DNA of 64,000 nt from Pedobacter mendelii (lineage in GTDB: Bacteria > Bacteroidota > Bacteroidia > Sphingobacteriales > Sphingobacteriaceae): assembly GCF_014635725.1 (NCBI RefSeq), contig NZ_BMDJ01000001.1, positions 62,001 to 126,000 on the forward strand. The letters run 5' to 3'. Under the pieces are notes generated by a model. That model was not told the origin of the DNA. It made no database searches and saw only the letters and a list, made by a program, of their open reading frames with translations. Made by a program: the position numbers and the translations under genes. This document shows, in pieces, positions 17,310 to 25,151 of the stretch (positions are counted from its first letter, which is position 1; every line of letters starts with the position of its first letter).

Positions 17310-18582
17310 CAATCGGGTAGTAATAACTGGTTTAGGTATTTGTGCGCCAAATGGCACAACAATTCCTGAATTTACGAATGCTATAAAAAATGGTATTTCA
17401 GGAATAACACATCAACCTGATCTAGAAGCCCTCGGTTTTTCATGCCAAATTGCAGGAAAGCCTCAGCTCAGTGAGGAAAGGATTGCACAATATTTTACGC
17501 CCTTAGAACTACGAAATTTAAACAGCACCGGAATTATTTATGGTGTTGTAGCAGGCTTAGATGCCTGGAAAGATGCGGGTTTGGAAAAAAGTGATGATGA
17601 AGAACCTGACTGGGATAGCGGAACAATTTTTGGTACTGGAACCTCAGGAATTGACAAATTTAGGTGGGCGATTAATAAAATTGATGACATGGAAATCCGA
17701 AAACTCGGAAGTTCAGTTGTTATACAAACCATGGCAAGTGGTGTAAGTGCATTTATTAGTGGCAAATTAGGCTTAGGAAATCAAATAAGCACAAATTCAT
17801 CTGCATGCGCAACGGGTGCCGAAAGCCTTTTACTTGCTTACGAAAGAATTAAATCTGGACAGGCAAAACGTATGCTTGCCGGCAGCACAAGTGATAGCGG
17901 GCCATACATTTGGGGCGGTTTCGATGCCATGAAAGTTTGCACATTTAAGCACAATAATGAGCCTGAAAAAGGAAGCAGACCGATGAGCTTAATGGCAAGT
18001 GGTTTTGTACCCGGAAGTGGTGCAGGTGCATTGGTTTTAGAATCACTTGATTCTGCTTTGGCAAGAAATGCGAATATTTATGCCGAGGTTTTGGGTGGTC
18101 ATTTAAATTCTGGTGGGCAAAGGGGTACAGGAACCATGACAGCACCAAACCCCATGGCAGTTCAACGCTGCATTCAGAAGGCTGTTGAAAATTCGGGAAT
18201 ACAATTACACGAAATTGATGTGATTAACGGTCATTTAACAGCTACGAGTAAAGATGCCCTCGAAATTGAAAACTGGAAAATTGCACTTGGTTCATCTGCT
18301 GATAACTTTCCTTATATAAACTCTTTGAAAGGAATGATTGGCCATTGTATCAGTGCTGCCGGAAGCATCGAATGTGTAGCATCAGTTTTAGAATTAAATC
18401 AAGATTTTATCTTCCCAAATATAAATTGCGAAGATGTTAACCCAGAAATAACTACTTTGATAAATAAAAATCGAATTCCTCAAACACTCATCAAAAAATC
18501 GTTCAATATTCTGGCTAAGGCTAGCTTTGGCTTTGGCGATGTAAACGTTTGTCTGATATTAAAAAAATATACCCATGAATAA
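17302..18582 (+). CDS. FabF-like beta-ketoacyl-ACP synthase
   Basis: 426 residues, a full KAS I/II-type condensing enzyme. The Cys-His-His triad is present: Cys169 in SSACATG, His311 in GHLTAT and His348 in GMIGHCISAAGS. The first histidine block deviates from the usual NAHGTST, consistent with a specialised rather than primary fatty-acid enzyme. It would elongate chains on the acyl carrier protein encoded next, with which it overlaps by eight bases. No partner chain-length-factor-like copy is present, so it is not a two-subunit aryl polyene or aromatic type II synthase. Confidence 0.9.
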   Translation: MNSNRVVITGLGICAPNGTTIPEFTNAIKNGISGITHQPDLEALGFSCQIAGKPQLSEERIAQYFTPLELRNLNSTGIIYGVVAGLDAWKDAGLEKSDDEEPDWDSGTIFGTGTSGIDKFRWAINKIDDMEIRKLGSSVVIQTMASGVSAFISGKLGLGNQISTNSSACATGAESLLLAYERIKSGQAKRMLAGSTSDSGPYIWGGFDAMKVCTFKHNNEPEKGSRPMSLMASGFVPGSGAGALVLESLDSALARNANIYAEVLGGHLNSGGQRGTGTMTAPNPMAVQRCIQKAVENSGIQLHEIDVINGHLTATSKDALEIENWKIALGSSADNFPYINSLKGMIGHCISAAGSIECVASVLELNQDFIFPNINCEDVNPEITTLINKNRIPQTLIKKSFNILAKASFGFGDVNVCLILKKYTHE

Positions 18583-18832
18583 AAATGAAATTATTTCAGC
18601 ACTGAAAACTATTATACAACCTTACAGCGAAGAAACTTTAGCTTTAGAAAACATTGATGAAAACACCGATTTTATTGCCGATTTAAAAATAAATTCAGCC
18701 AATCTGGTTGATATCGTACTCGATATCGAAGAAGAATTTAAAATTGAAATTGATAATGATTCTATGGCGAAAATGTTAACTGTTAAAGCCACTGTAGAAA
18801 TTATAGATAGCAAGCTAAATGCTGGGAAATGA
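18575..18832 (+). CDS. acyl carrier protein
   Basis: 85 residues, acidic, four-helix carrier fold. The 4'-phosphopantetheine attachment serine is Ser41 in LKINSANLVDIV, with the usual DSL changed to NSA; the following helix (DIVLDIEEEFKIEI) is typical. It overlaps the ketosynthase by 8 bases and the phosphopantetheinyl transferase by 14. Most likely the dedicated carrier of the operon, distinct from the primary fatty-acid AcpP. Confidence 0.88.
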   Translation: MNKNEIISALKTIIQPYSEETLALENIDENTDFIADLKINSANLVDIVLDIEEEFKIEIDNDSMAKMLTVKATVEIIDSKLNAGK

Positions 18833-19379
18833 TATCGTAGATTTAAATCTTGCCAGGGTACAAAGTAATTGGAGACGTAATGGCTACCTTGAAAAAATCT
18901 TTACGCAAGAGGAACAACTCCTTATCAACTCGGCAACAAATCCCGATTTAATAGTTTGGTTGCTTTGGAGTATGAAAGAATCGGCTTATAAAATTCATAA
19001 CCGTAAAACCGGTATACGGAATTTTGCGCCAAAAAGTTTCCAGTGCAAATTATTATATATTGATACTAAAAAGTCGTTTGGTTTCGTAAAAAGGAATGAA
19101 TTATTGTTTTTAACGAAGTCAGAAATAAACAGCACGTTTATACATACCATAGCAACCAGCGAAGATTTAATTTTCAAAAACCTTATAGTTAAACGAGTTT
19201 ACAATCAATCCAACTATTCAAATATCTTTAATCTTTCAAAAAGATTTTATCTCGCTCACAATGAAGCATCCCTTCCAGAAATTACCAACCTTAAAACAAA
19301 AACTAAACATATTACATCTATCAGTCACCACGGAGAATATTTAAGAATTGTTTTCAATAAGAAATCGAAAACCGAATGA
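18819..19379 (+). CDS. 4'-phosphopantetheinyl transferase
   Basis: 186 residues; transfers 4'-phosphopantetheine from CoA to a carrier-protein serine. The family motifs are visible: GNDIVDL (3-9, magnesium-binding Asp) and WSMKESAYK (50-58, Glu54 and Lys53). The second half is divergent from Sfp or AcpS but fits the superfamily. Last gene of the operon, overlapping the carrier gene by 14 bases, so the carrier and its activating enzyme are translationally coupled. A start at the ATG at 18819 gives the motif at the exact N-terminus, as in AcpS-like proteins. Confidence 0.88.
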   Translation: MLGNDIVDLNLARVQSNWRRNGYLEKIFTQEEQLLINSATNPDLIVWLLWSMKESAYKIHNRKTGIRNFAPKSFQCKLLYIDTKKSFGFVKRNELLFLTKSEINSTFIHTIATSEDLIFKNLIVKRVYNQSNYSNIFNLSKRFYLAHNEASLPEITNLKTKTKHITSISHHGEYLRIVFNKKSKTE

Positions 19380-19424
19380 ATAAGCATACCGACTTCCCCT
19401 TACTTTCTTTACAGTAGAATAGAA

Positions 19425-19452
19425 TTGCATCCCTCAAAAACCCTTATCTTTG
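19425..19452 (+). promoter_or_regulatory. putative promoter of pruA
   Basis: TATCTTTG (19445-19452) is a perfect TAnnTTTG -7 element, with TTG at 19425-19427 as -33 candidate 17 bases upstream. The ATG follows 22 bases later, so the leader is short. It separates pruA from the polyketide operon. Confidence 0.55.
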
Positions 19453-19474
19453 CCCAAATCATAAAAAATATACT

Positions 19475-21109
19475 ATGCTTAAAGGATTTTTTAACGTACC
19501 CATTCCGGTAAACGAACCTATATTAAATTATGGCCCAGGCAGTAAAGAACGCGTTCTTTTAAAAGAGGCACTTGCTGAAGCTCGCTCACACCAACAAGAT
19601 ATTCCGATGTATATTGGTGGTAAACAAATTCACACCATTAAAAAGGGTAAGGTTGTTCCTCCACACGATCACCAACACGTTTTAGCCCAATTTAGCATTG
19701 GCGACAAAACTCATATTACACAAGCCATTAATGCTGCTTTGGCTGCAAAAGAAGACTGGGAAAACCTTTCTTGGGAGCACAGAGCGGCAATCTTTTTAAA
19801 AGCTGCTGATTTAATTGCGGGCAAATACCGTTATAAATTAAATGCAGCGACTATGCTTGGTCAAAGCAAAAATGCCTATCAAGCAGAAATTGATGCGGCT
19901 TGTGAACTCATTGATTTCTTACGTTTCAATGTAAGTTACATGGCCGATATTTACAAACAACAACCGCCTGTCTCTCCCCGTGGCAACTGGAACCGTGTAG
20001 AACAACGCCCGTTAGAAGGTTTTGTATTTGCACTTACTCCATTTAACTTTACTGCTATTGCTGCTAACTTACCTGCTTCGGCAGCGATGATGGGCAATGT
20101 TGTAGTTTGGAAACCTGCTGATACTCAAATTTACGCAGCCAACCTTTTAATGGAAATTTTCCGTGAGGCGGGCGTACCTGATGGTGTAATCAATTTAGTT
20201 TATGCCGATGGCCCGGAAACTGGCGATGTTATTTTTAACCATCCAGATTTTGCAGGCATTCATTTTACAGGTTCTACAAAAGTTTTCCAGGAAATTTGGA
20301 AAACAATTGGTACAAATATCCATAAATATAAATCCTATCCTCGTATTGTGGGCGAAACTGGTGGTAAAGATTTTATCCTGGTTCACCCATCGGCGCAAAC
20401 CGATATTGCGAGTACTGCAATTGTTCGTGGTGCTTTCGAATACCAGGGTCAAAAATGTTCGGCTGCAAGTCGTGTTTACATTGCCGAAAGCCTTTGGCCA
20501 GAAATCAAGAAGTTAATGTTACGCGATTTGGCGACATTCAAAATGGGTGGAACTGAAGATTTTACCAATTTTATTAATGCTGTTATAGATGAGCGCTCAT
20601 TTGATAAATTAGCGAAATACATTGACCAAGCTAAGAAAGATAAAGGGGTAGAAATTATTGCTGGTGGTAACTACGATAAGAGCAAAGGCTATTTCGTTGA
20701 ACCAACTGTTTTAGTAGTTGACGACCCGAAATACACCACCATGTGCGAAGAATTGTTCGGCCCGGTTTTAACAATCTACGTTTATGCAGATAAAGATTTC
20801 GATTCGATTTTAAAGGTTATCGACACCACTTCTCCTTATGCTTTAACTGGCGCATTAATCGCACAAGACCGTTACGCAATTGATAAGGCATCGCATGTTT
20901 TACGCAACGCAGCCGGCAACTTTTACATTAACGATAAATGTACAGGTGCAGTTGTTGGACAGCAACCATTCGGTGGCGCCAGAGGTTCAGGCACAAACGA
21001 TAAAGCCGGCTCGATGATTAATTTGTTGCGTTGGGTTTCTCCTCGTACCATTAAAGAAGTTTTCGAATCGCCAACGGATTATCGTTACCCGTTTTTAGCA
21101 GAGGATTAG
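19475..21109 (+). CDS. pruA: L-glutamate gamma-semialdehyde (1-pyrroline-5-carboxylate) dehydrogenase
   Basis: 544 residues, aldehyde dehydrogenase superfamily, the single-function P5C dehydrogenase that oxidises glutamate semialdehyde to glutamate with NAD+ in proline and arginine breakdown. Visible signatures: FALTPFNFTAIAANLP, VVWKPADT, catalytic Glu at about 294 (GETGGKD) and catalytic Cys at about 328 (GQKCSAASR). The C-terminal NDKCTGAVVGQQPFGGARGSGTNDKAG block is the oligomerisation and signature region of this clade. No proline dehydrogenase gene is adjacent. An intrinsic terminator follows within 100 bases. Confidence 0.95.
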   Translation: MLKGFFNVPIPVNEPILNYGPGSKERVLLKEALAEARSHQQDIPMYIGGKQIHTIKKGKVVPPHDHQHVLAQFSIGDKTHITQAINAALAAKEDWENLSWEHRAAIFLKAADLIAGKYRYKLNAATMLGQSKNAYQAEIDAACELIDFLRFNVSYMADIYKQQPPVSPRGNWNRVEQRPLEGFVFALTPFNFTAIAANLPASAAMMGNVVVWKPADTQIYAANLLMEIFREAGVPDGVINLVYADGPETGDVIFNHPDFAGIHFTGSTKVFQEIWKTIGTNIHKYKSYPRIVGETGGKDFILVHPSAQTDIASTAIVRGAFEYQGQKCSAASRVYIAESLWPEIKKLMLRDLATFKMGGTEDFTNFINAVIDERSFDKLAKYIDQAKKDKGVEIIAGGNYDKSKGYFVEPTVLVVDDPKYTTMCEELFGPVLTIYVYADKDFDSILKVIDTTSPYALTGALIAQDRYAIDKASHVLRNAAGNFYINDKCTGAVVGQQPFGGARGSGTNDKAGSMINLLRWVSPRTIKEVFESPTDYRYPFLAED

Positions 21110-21121
21110 TTATTGAGTTTA

Positions 21122-21514
21122 GAGTTGACAACTTTCTGGCAATATTGCTTAAAAGTTGTCAACTCAATAAATTTTCAAAACCCTTGAACAATCAGGGGTT
21201 GTTCTTTTTATAGGGATTTGTAAAGCAAAGGCAATGATAACTTTACTGGTAGTCGGGCTTTACGCTAAATCTTTTTTGTAATAGCTAACAAATTCTTTCT
21301 AACCTGCTATTAAAGTTGTCAACTCTTAAAAAACAAAAAAGTATACCGCTCCAATCCCGTTTAAGATATTTGGTTTTTGCAACTATTTAGGGCTGCAGGG
21401 CGTAAGATGCACAATCTTAAATTCCTCAAACCCGACAGTAGCGTAAATCCTTTTGATTGCTTTTTAAAGTTACTAACTCTCTTAAGCAGCTGGCCATTCA
21501 GAGTTAGTAACTTT
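21122..21514. repeat. family of five AGTTRNYAACT palindromes in two hairpins
   Basis: In the 532-bp spacer 21110-21641, GAGTTGACAACTTT (21122-21135) and its exact inverse AAAGTTGTCAACTC occur at 21152-21165 and again at 21312-21325. A sequence-shifted version, AAAGTTACTAACTCT (21466-21480), has its exact inverse at 21500-21514. Each unit is itself an odd palindrome (AGTTG-N-CAACT or AGTTA-N-TAACT), and the first two and last two units form 14-15 bp stems with 16- and 19-base loops. No gene was found in the spacer. Confidence 0.7.
21186..21209 (+). terminator. intrinsic terminator after pruA
   Basis: GAACAA (21186-21191), a seven-base loop and TTGTTC (21199-21204) followed by five Ts. Confidence 0.5.
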
Positions 21515-21641
21515 GCAAGAAAAAGATTGCAGCGCATGGCGGGACTACAGCATCCACGATACACTAAACAGTCATTTCCAAATCCTTATCACTCTTTTAA
21601 AACCATCTTTGCTTTCCACTGTTCTTAATAAAAAAAACATC

Positions 21642-21893
21642 ATGGCTAATCAAAACGAAAATTTAAAAGATAAAAACGCGGATAATGCTGCAGATAAGAC
21701 AAATATGCCAGATGGATTGGTTCCCCGTCATCACAGCGATGAAAATAACGAAAAAAACAAAGTAAAATCTGATGCGGGTAACCTGGGTAGAAATTTTGGA
21801 AAAGGCGATTTTGGTTCGGAAGAAGCCCGTGAAGATTCTGAAAAAGGAAACGAGGGACACGCAGGCAACATGCCGAATAGTAAAGAAAAGTAA
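21642..21893 (+). CDS. small disordered hydrophilic protein, hypothetical
   Basis: 83 residues from the ATG at 21642; an upstream in-frame start at 21513 would add 43 residues with unrelated, hydrophobic composition and run through a repeat. The protein is almost entirely polar and charged (N, K, D, E, G, S), without hydrophobic core, cysteine or membrane segment, so intrinsic disorder is expected. It contains NMPDGLVPRHHSDEN and GNLGRNFGKGDFG segments. I do not recognise a family; hydrophilic proteins of this kind are sometimes stress-related. A MITE-like repeat begins on the last base of its stop codon. Confidence 0.6.
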   Translation: MANQNENLKDKNADNAADKTNMPDGLVPRHHSDENNEKNKVKSDAGNLGRNFGKGDFGSEEAREDSEKGNEGHAGNMPNSKEK

Positions 21894-22026
21894 AGAGGAT
21901 GTATCATAAATAAAATTATTTTTGAAACTTGTTACGTTGAGCTTGTGGAAACGCCCTCAAAGGCAATTTTTTACAAGTCTTCCGACAGGCTCAAGATGAC
22001 ATTTCATATTTATGATACAACCTCTT
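21893..22026. repeat. MITE-like fold-back element, 134 bp
   Basis: Terminal inverted repeats of 20 bp, 21893-21912 and 22007-22026, match at 19 of 20 positions (core TGTATCATAAATA). Inside, a second imperfect inverted pair (around GTTGAGCTTGTGG at 21938 and CGACAGGCTCAAG at 21983) extends the fold-back almost to the middle. There is no ORF inside. The element starts on the final base of the preceding gene's stop codon. No target-site duplication is obvious. Confidence 0.7.
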
Positions 22027-22131
22027 TGTTATTTAATACCGGCGAATTTATTGATAAGCCAATTTATTTTATAAAACCCTCAAACTGCCAAAATATAAGT
22101 CTAGACTTTTTAACTATTGTGGCCTTAAATG

Positions 22132-22767
22132 CTATAACCAGCTTACAATACCAGTTTCTACATTATAATTCGCGCCTACTATTTTTATTTTCCCATCTTT
22201 TTCCATTTGGTTTAAAGTGGTACTTTGGTTGCGAATATCTTTTATGGTTTGCTTTACATTTTGTACGTTCAATCTTTCCAACAAATCATCATTTTTAGAC
22301 GAACGTTCTTCTCCTTCTGTAATAACTTCATTAATAATTGCATTAAAATGATCTACTAAATGAATAAGGTTTTCCATTCCTGTCTCTCGGATTGCAGCAG
22401 AATCTAATCCTCCTTTTAAAGCTCCGCATTTTGAATGCCCTAAAACAACAATTAATTTAGATCCTGCAACATTACAGCCAAATTCCATAGAACCCAAAAT
22501 ATCTTGGTTCGCAAAATTCCCAGCTATTCTCACACTAAAAATATCTCCTAATCCTTGGTCAAAGATCAATTCTGCAGAAGTACGACTGTCTATGCAGCTT
22601 AATATTACAGCAAATGGCCATTGTCCTGACCTGGTATCATTTACTTGTGCTAGTAAATCTCTGTTGGCTTTTAAATTTTGTACAAATCTTTCATTACCCT
22701 CTTTTAGTATTTCAAATGCTTTTTCAGGGGTAATTGTTGCTTGTGTTTCTAAAGTATGTGCCTTCAT
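22132..22767 (-). CDS. beta-class carbonic anhydrase
   Basis: 211 residues; interconverts CO2 and bicarbonate. The zinc ligands and dyad are visible: Cys58, Asp60, Arg62 in SCIDSR, and His111, Cys114 in GHSKC. The N-terminus has no signal peptide, so cytoplasmic. Its start overlaps the stop of the SulP transporter gene by one base, so the two are translationally coupled, which points to bicarbonate supply or pH handling. Confidence 0.94.
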   Translation of the reverse strand: MKAHTLETQATITPEKAFEILKEGNERFVQNLKANRDLLAQVNDTRSGQWPFAVILSCIDSRTSAELIFDQGLGDIFSVRIAGNFANQDILGSMEFGCNVAGSKLIVVLGHSKCGALKGGLDSAAIRETGMENLIHLVDHFNAIINEVITEGEERSSKNDDLLERLNVQNVKQTIKDIRNQSTTLNQMEKDGKIKIVGANYNVETGIVSWL

Positions 22768-24377
22768 TATTTTTTATTATTTATTTCTTCTACAATCTTG
22801 TTATTTAATTTTGGTACAGTGTAATGTTTCTGTACGTTTTCTAAGGTTACTATAATGCCTTTGGTATAGGCATTATGTTTGTAATTGAAAATGGTTTCTA
22901 ATACATCGGGGTCGATATACCGGGCATTAGTACCATCAATAATTACATTTGTTTCTCGTGGAATATTCGTTAAAACAACCTGTATAGCGGCTTTATTTAA
23001 AAAGGAAACTTCCTCTGCCAGTTTAATTCTAATGTTCTTTTTATCGCCCTCATTGGTAATTCTATAGAAAAAAGGATTACGCATGTTTGTCCGCAATAAG
23101 TAGAAAATTGAAACCAACATACCTACTGCAACGCCTTTTAGTAAATCGGTAAACAATACCGCTACAACGGTTACAACAAATGGCACAAACTGATCCCAGC
23201 CTTTATGGTACATGTGTTTAAATAGGCTGATGCGTGTTAGTTTATAGCCTGTTACCAATAAAATTGCTGCCAAACATGAAAGCGGAATCATATTAATTAC
23301 CTGCGGAATAAATAATAGCGAAAGCAATAACCAAATACCATGAAAAATGGCTGACATTTTGGTTCTACCTCCTGAATTTACATTCGCAGAGCTTCTAACA
23401 ATTACCGAAGTCATTGGTAAACCACCTACCATGCCGCTGGTAATGTTTCCTATACCTTGTGCAATTAATTCGCGATTTGTTGGCGATACGCGTTTAATCG
23501 GATCTATTTTATCAATGGCTTCGATACTTAATAAAGTTTCTAAACTTGCTACTACCGCAATGGTTACAGCAACGATATAAACATTCTTATTGGCCAGTTG
23601 AGAAAAATCGGGCAAGGTAAACAAGCCTAAAAATTCGCCAAAACCGTTAACAACAGGAATTTTCACCATCTGATCAGCCCGAAGTGGATGATCTGTCCCG
23701 GCGAAAATTATTGTACCAATAATACCTAATGCCACAACTAATAATGGTGCAGGCACAATGGCAAGTCTTGGAAATTTTGGCCATATAATTAAAATCGCTA
23801 TCGATAACAAACTGATAACTACTGCTGCCAAACTGAAATGGCTTAGTGCAGCAGATATTGCAGAAAAAGTATTTTCATGATCTTGTTGAAAGAAACCTTC
23901 ATCACCACTAAAATCAGTGTCGACACCCAAAGCATGTGGAAGTTGTTTTAAAATTAAGATTAATCCAATAGCAGCCAGCATACCTTCAATTACACTCGAA
24001 GGAAAATAATTACCAATTGTACCCGCTTTTACCAAACCTAAAATTAATTGAAAAACACCTGCCAGTACTACGGCTAGCAAAAACGTTGGATAACTTCCAA
24101 GCGATGTAATTGCACCTAGAACAATTACAGTTAAACCCGCTGCCGGACCACTAACACTCAGCTGTGAACCACTAAATGAAGCAACAACGATTCCACCAAT
24201 AATACCAGTTATTAAACCGGCAAATAAAGGTGCACCAGAAGCCAGTGCAATACCTAAACATAATGGCAAAGCAACTAGAAAAACGACTATACTGGCGGGT
24301 AAATCTTTCTTTAAATTCTTTTTGAGAATATATTTTTTCACATCCGAGCCTGAAAAGGCCGGGTTAAACTTTTGCAT
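22767..24377 (-). CDS. SulP-family anion transporter (probable bicarbonate transporter)
   Basis: 536 residues. Hydrophobic core of about 10-14 membrane segments (residues about 25-410) with the SulP signature (FVVFLVALPLCLGIALASGAP, GIIGGIVV) and a C-terminal STAS domain (about 435-530; TNVIIDGTNARYIDPDVLE). SulP proteins carry sulfate, bicarbonate or other anions. Coupling with a carbonic anhydrase gene favours bicarbonate, as in BicA-like systems and SulP-carbonic anhydrase fusions. No sulfate-assimilation genes are near. Confidence 0.9.
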   Translation of the reverse strand: MQKFNPAFSGSDVKKYILKKNLKKDLPASIVVFLVALPLCLGIALASGAPLFAGLITGIIGGIVVASFSGSQLSVSGPAAGLTVIVLGAITSLGSYPTFLLAVVLAGVFQLILGLVKAGTIGNYFPSSVIEGMLAAIGLILILKQLPHALGVDTDFSGDEGFFQQDHENTFSAISAALSHFSLAAVVISLLSIAILIIWPKFPRLAIVPAPLLVVALGIIGTIIFAGTDHPLRADQMVKIPVVNGFGEFLGLFTLPDFSQLANKNVYIVAVTIAVVASLETLLSIEAIDKIDPIKRVSPTNRELIAQGIGNITSGMVGGLPMTSVIVRSSANVNSGGRTKMSAIFHGIWLLLSLLFIPQVINMIPLSCLAAILLVTGYKLTRISLFKHMYHKGWDQFVPFVVTVVAVLFTDLLKGVAVGMLVSIFYLLRTNMRNPFFYRITNEGDKKNIRIKLAEEVSFLNKAAIQVVLTNIPRETNVIIDGTNARYIDPDVLETIFNYKHNAYTKGIIVTLENVQKHYTVPKLNNKIVEEINNKK

Positions 24378-24523
24378 AACGATATAATTATCAGGTAAAT
24401 TTTAACGAATAAAATCTTGGTGTTAAAGCAAAGTGAATTTAGATAAATTCAATATATACCAATTAATAGCTATGTATTGTTTATCCATAAATTCTATCGA
24501 GAAAAATGCGATTCCACCTAAAT

Positions 24524-24868
24524 TTAGCTAAAGTTAGGCGGCGGTGTTGGTACGGTAGGATGATATGGATCTACATATCGTTTGAAATGCTCAATAAAAC
24601 TACTCTTCAGCACAAAATGACTTGAGGAGAACTCATAAGAAAATATTGGATGACTTAATTCAACAAATTTAAACTCGCTGAACTTCGATGTGTCTTTGGC
24701 GGTATCTTTACCGCCATCATGCTCTAACTCAATTTGCATGATAACAGCATTCATAATTTCTTTATCAATACAAGTACAAAAAACCGGAGCGCCAGAAATA
24801 GTCATCTTCGCGGTGAAGATGAGCATAAATGCAGCAACGATTATAAACTTGTATTTCCTTAAAAACAT
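24524..24868 (-). CDS. hypothetical secreted or anchored protein (114 aa)
   Basis: 114 residues with an N-terminal hydrophobic segment (about 8-26, YKFIIVAAFMLIFTAKMTISGA) acting as a signal peptide or anchor, followed by a CTC motif (residues 31-33) that might bind metal or form a disulfide. The rest is polar with an aromatic-rich middle and a Pro-rich end (PHPTVPTPPPNFS-like). I do not recognise the family. It precedes the SulP gene on the same strand, 146 bases away. Confidence 0.5.
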   Translation of the reverse strand: MFLRKYKFIIVAAFMLIFTAKMTISGAPVFCTCIDKEIMNAVIMQIELEHDGGKDTAKDTSKFSEFKFVELSHPIFSYEFSSSHFVLKSSFIEHFKRYVDPYHPTVPTPPPNFS

Positions 24869-25151
24869 TTATTTTATTCTAATCTCGTTTTAATTTAGTT
24901 ACAAAAATAAACGGATAATTGGTTTTTCAATACTTTAAGCTGTAAAAAAAATGTAATATAAGTGATTGACAAGAATTTAAACATCAAATTACTCAAATCT
25001 CGCAGGTTTTAAAAACCTTCAAGGTTTATTAAGAGCAACAAAAAAGAATTTCAGGTTTGTAAATAAAGATTCAGGTTATTGAGTAAATAACAACATATCA
25101 ACCTTGCAATACCGATTGTAATTTTTAATTTTAAAATCTCATGTCATTAAT

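Noticed and set aside
13966..19379. Interpretation as a flexirubin, dialkylresorcinol or aryl polyene cluster
   Set aside because: The window shows no DarA/DarB pair, chain-length-factor-like ketosynthase, acyltransferase or aromatic ammonia-lyase; the type III synthase is not part of those systems.
20202..20516. 104-codon ORF inside pruA in another frame
   Set aside because: Shadow of pruA, whose catalytic residues lie in the main frame.
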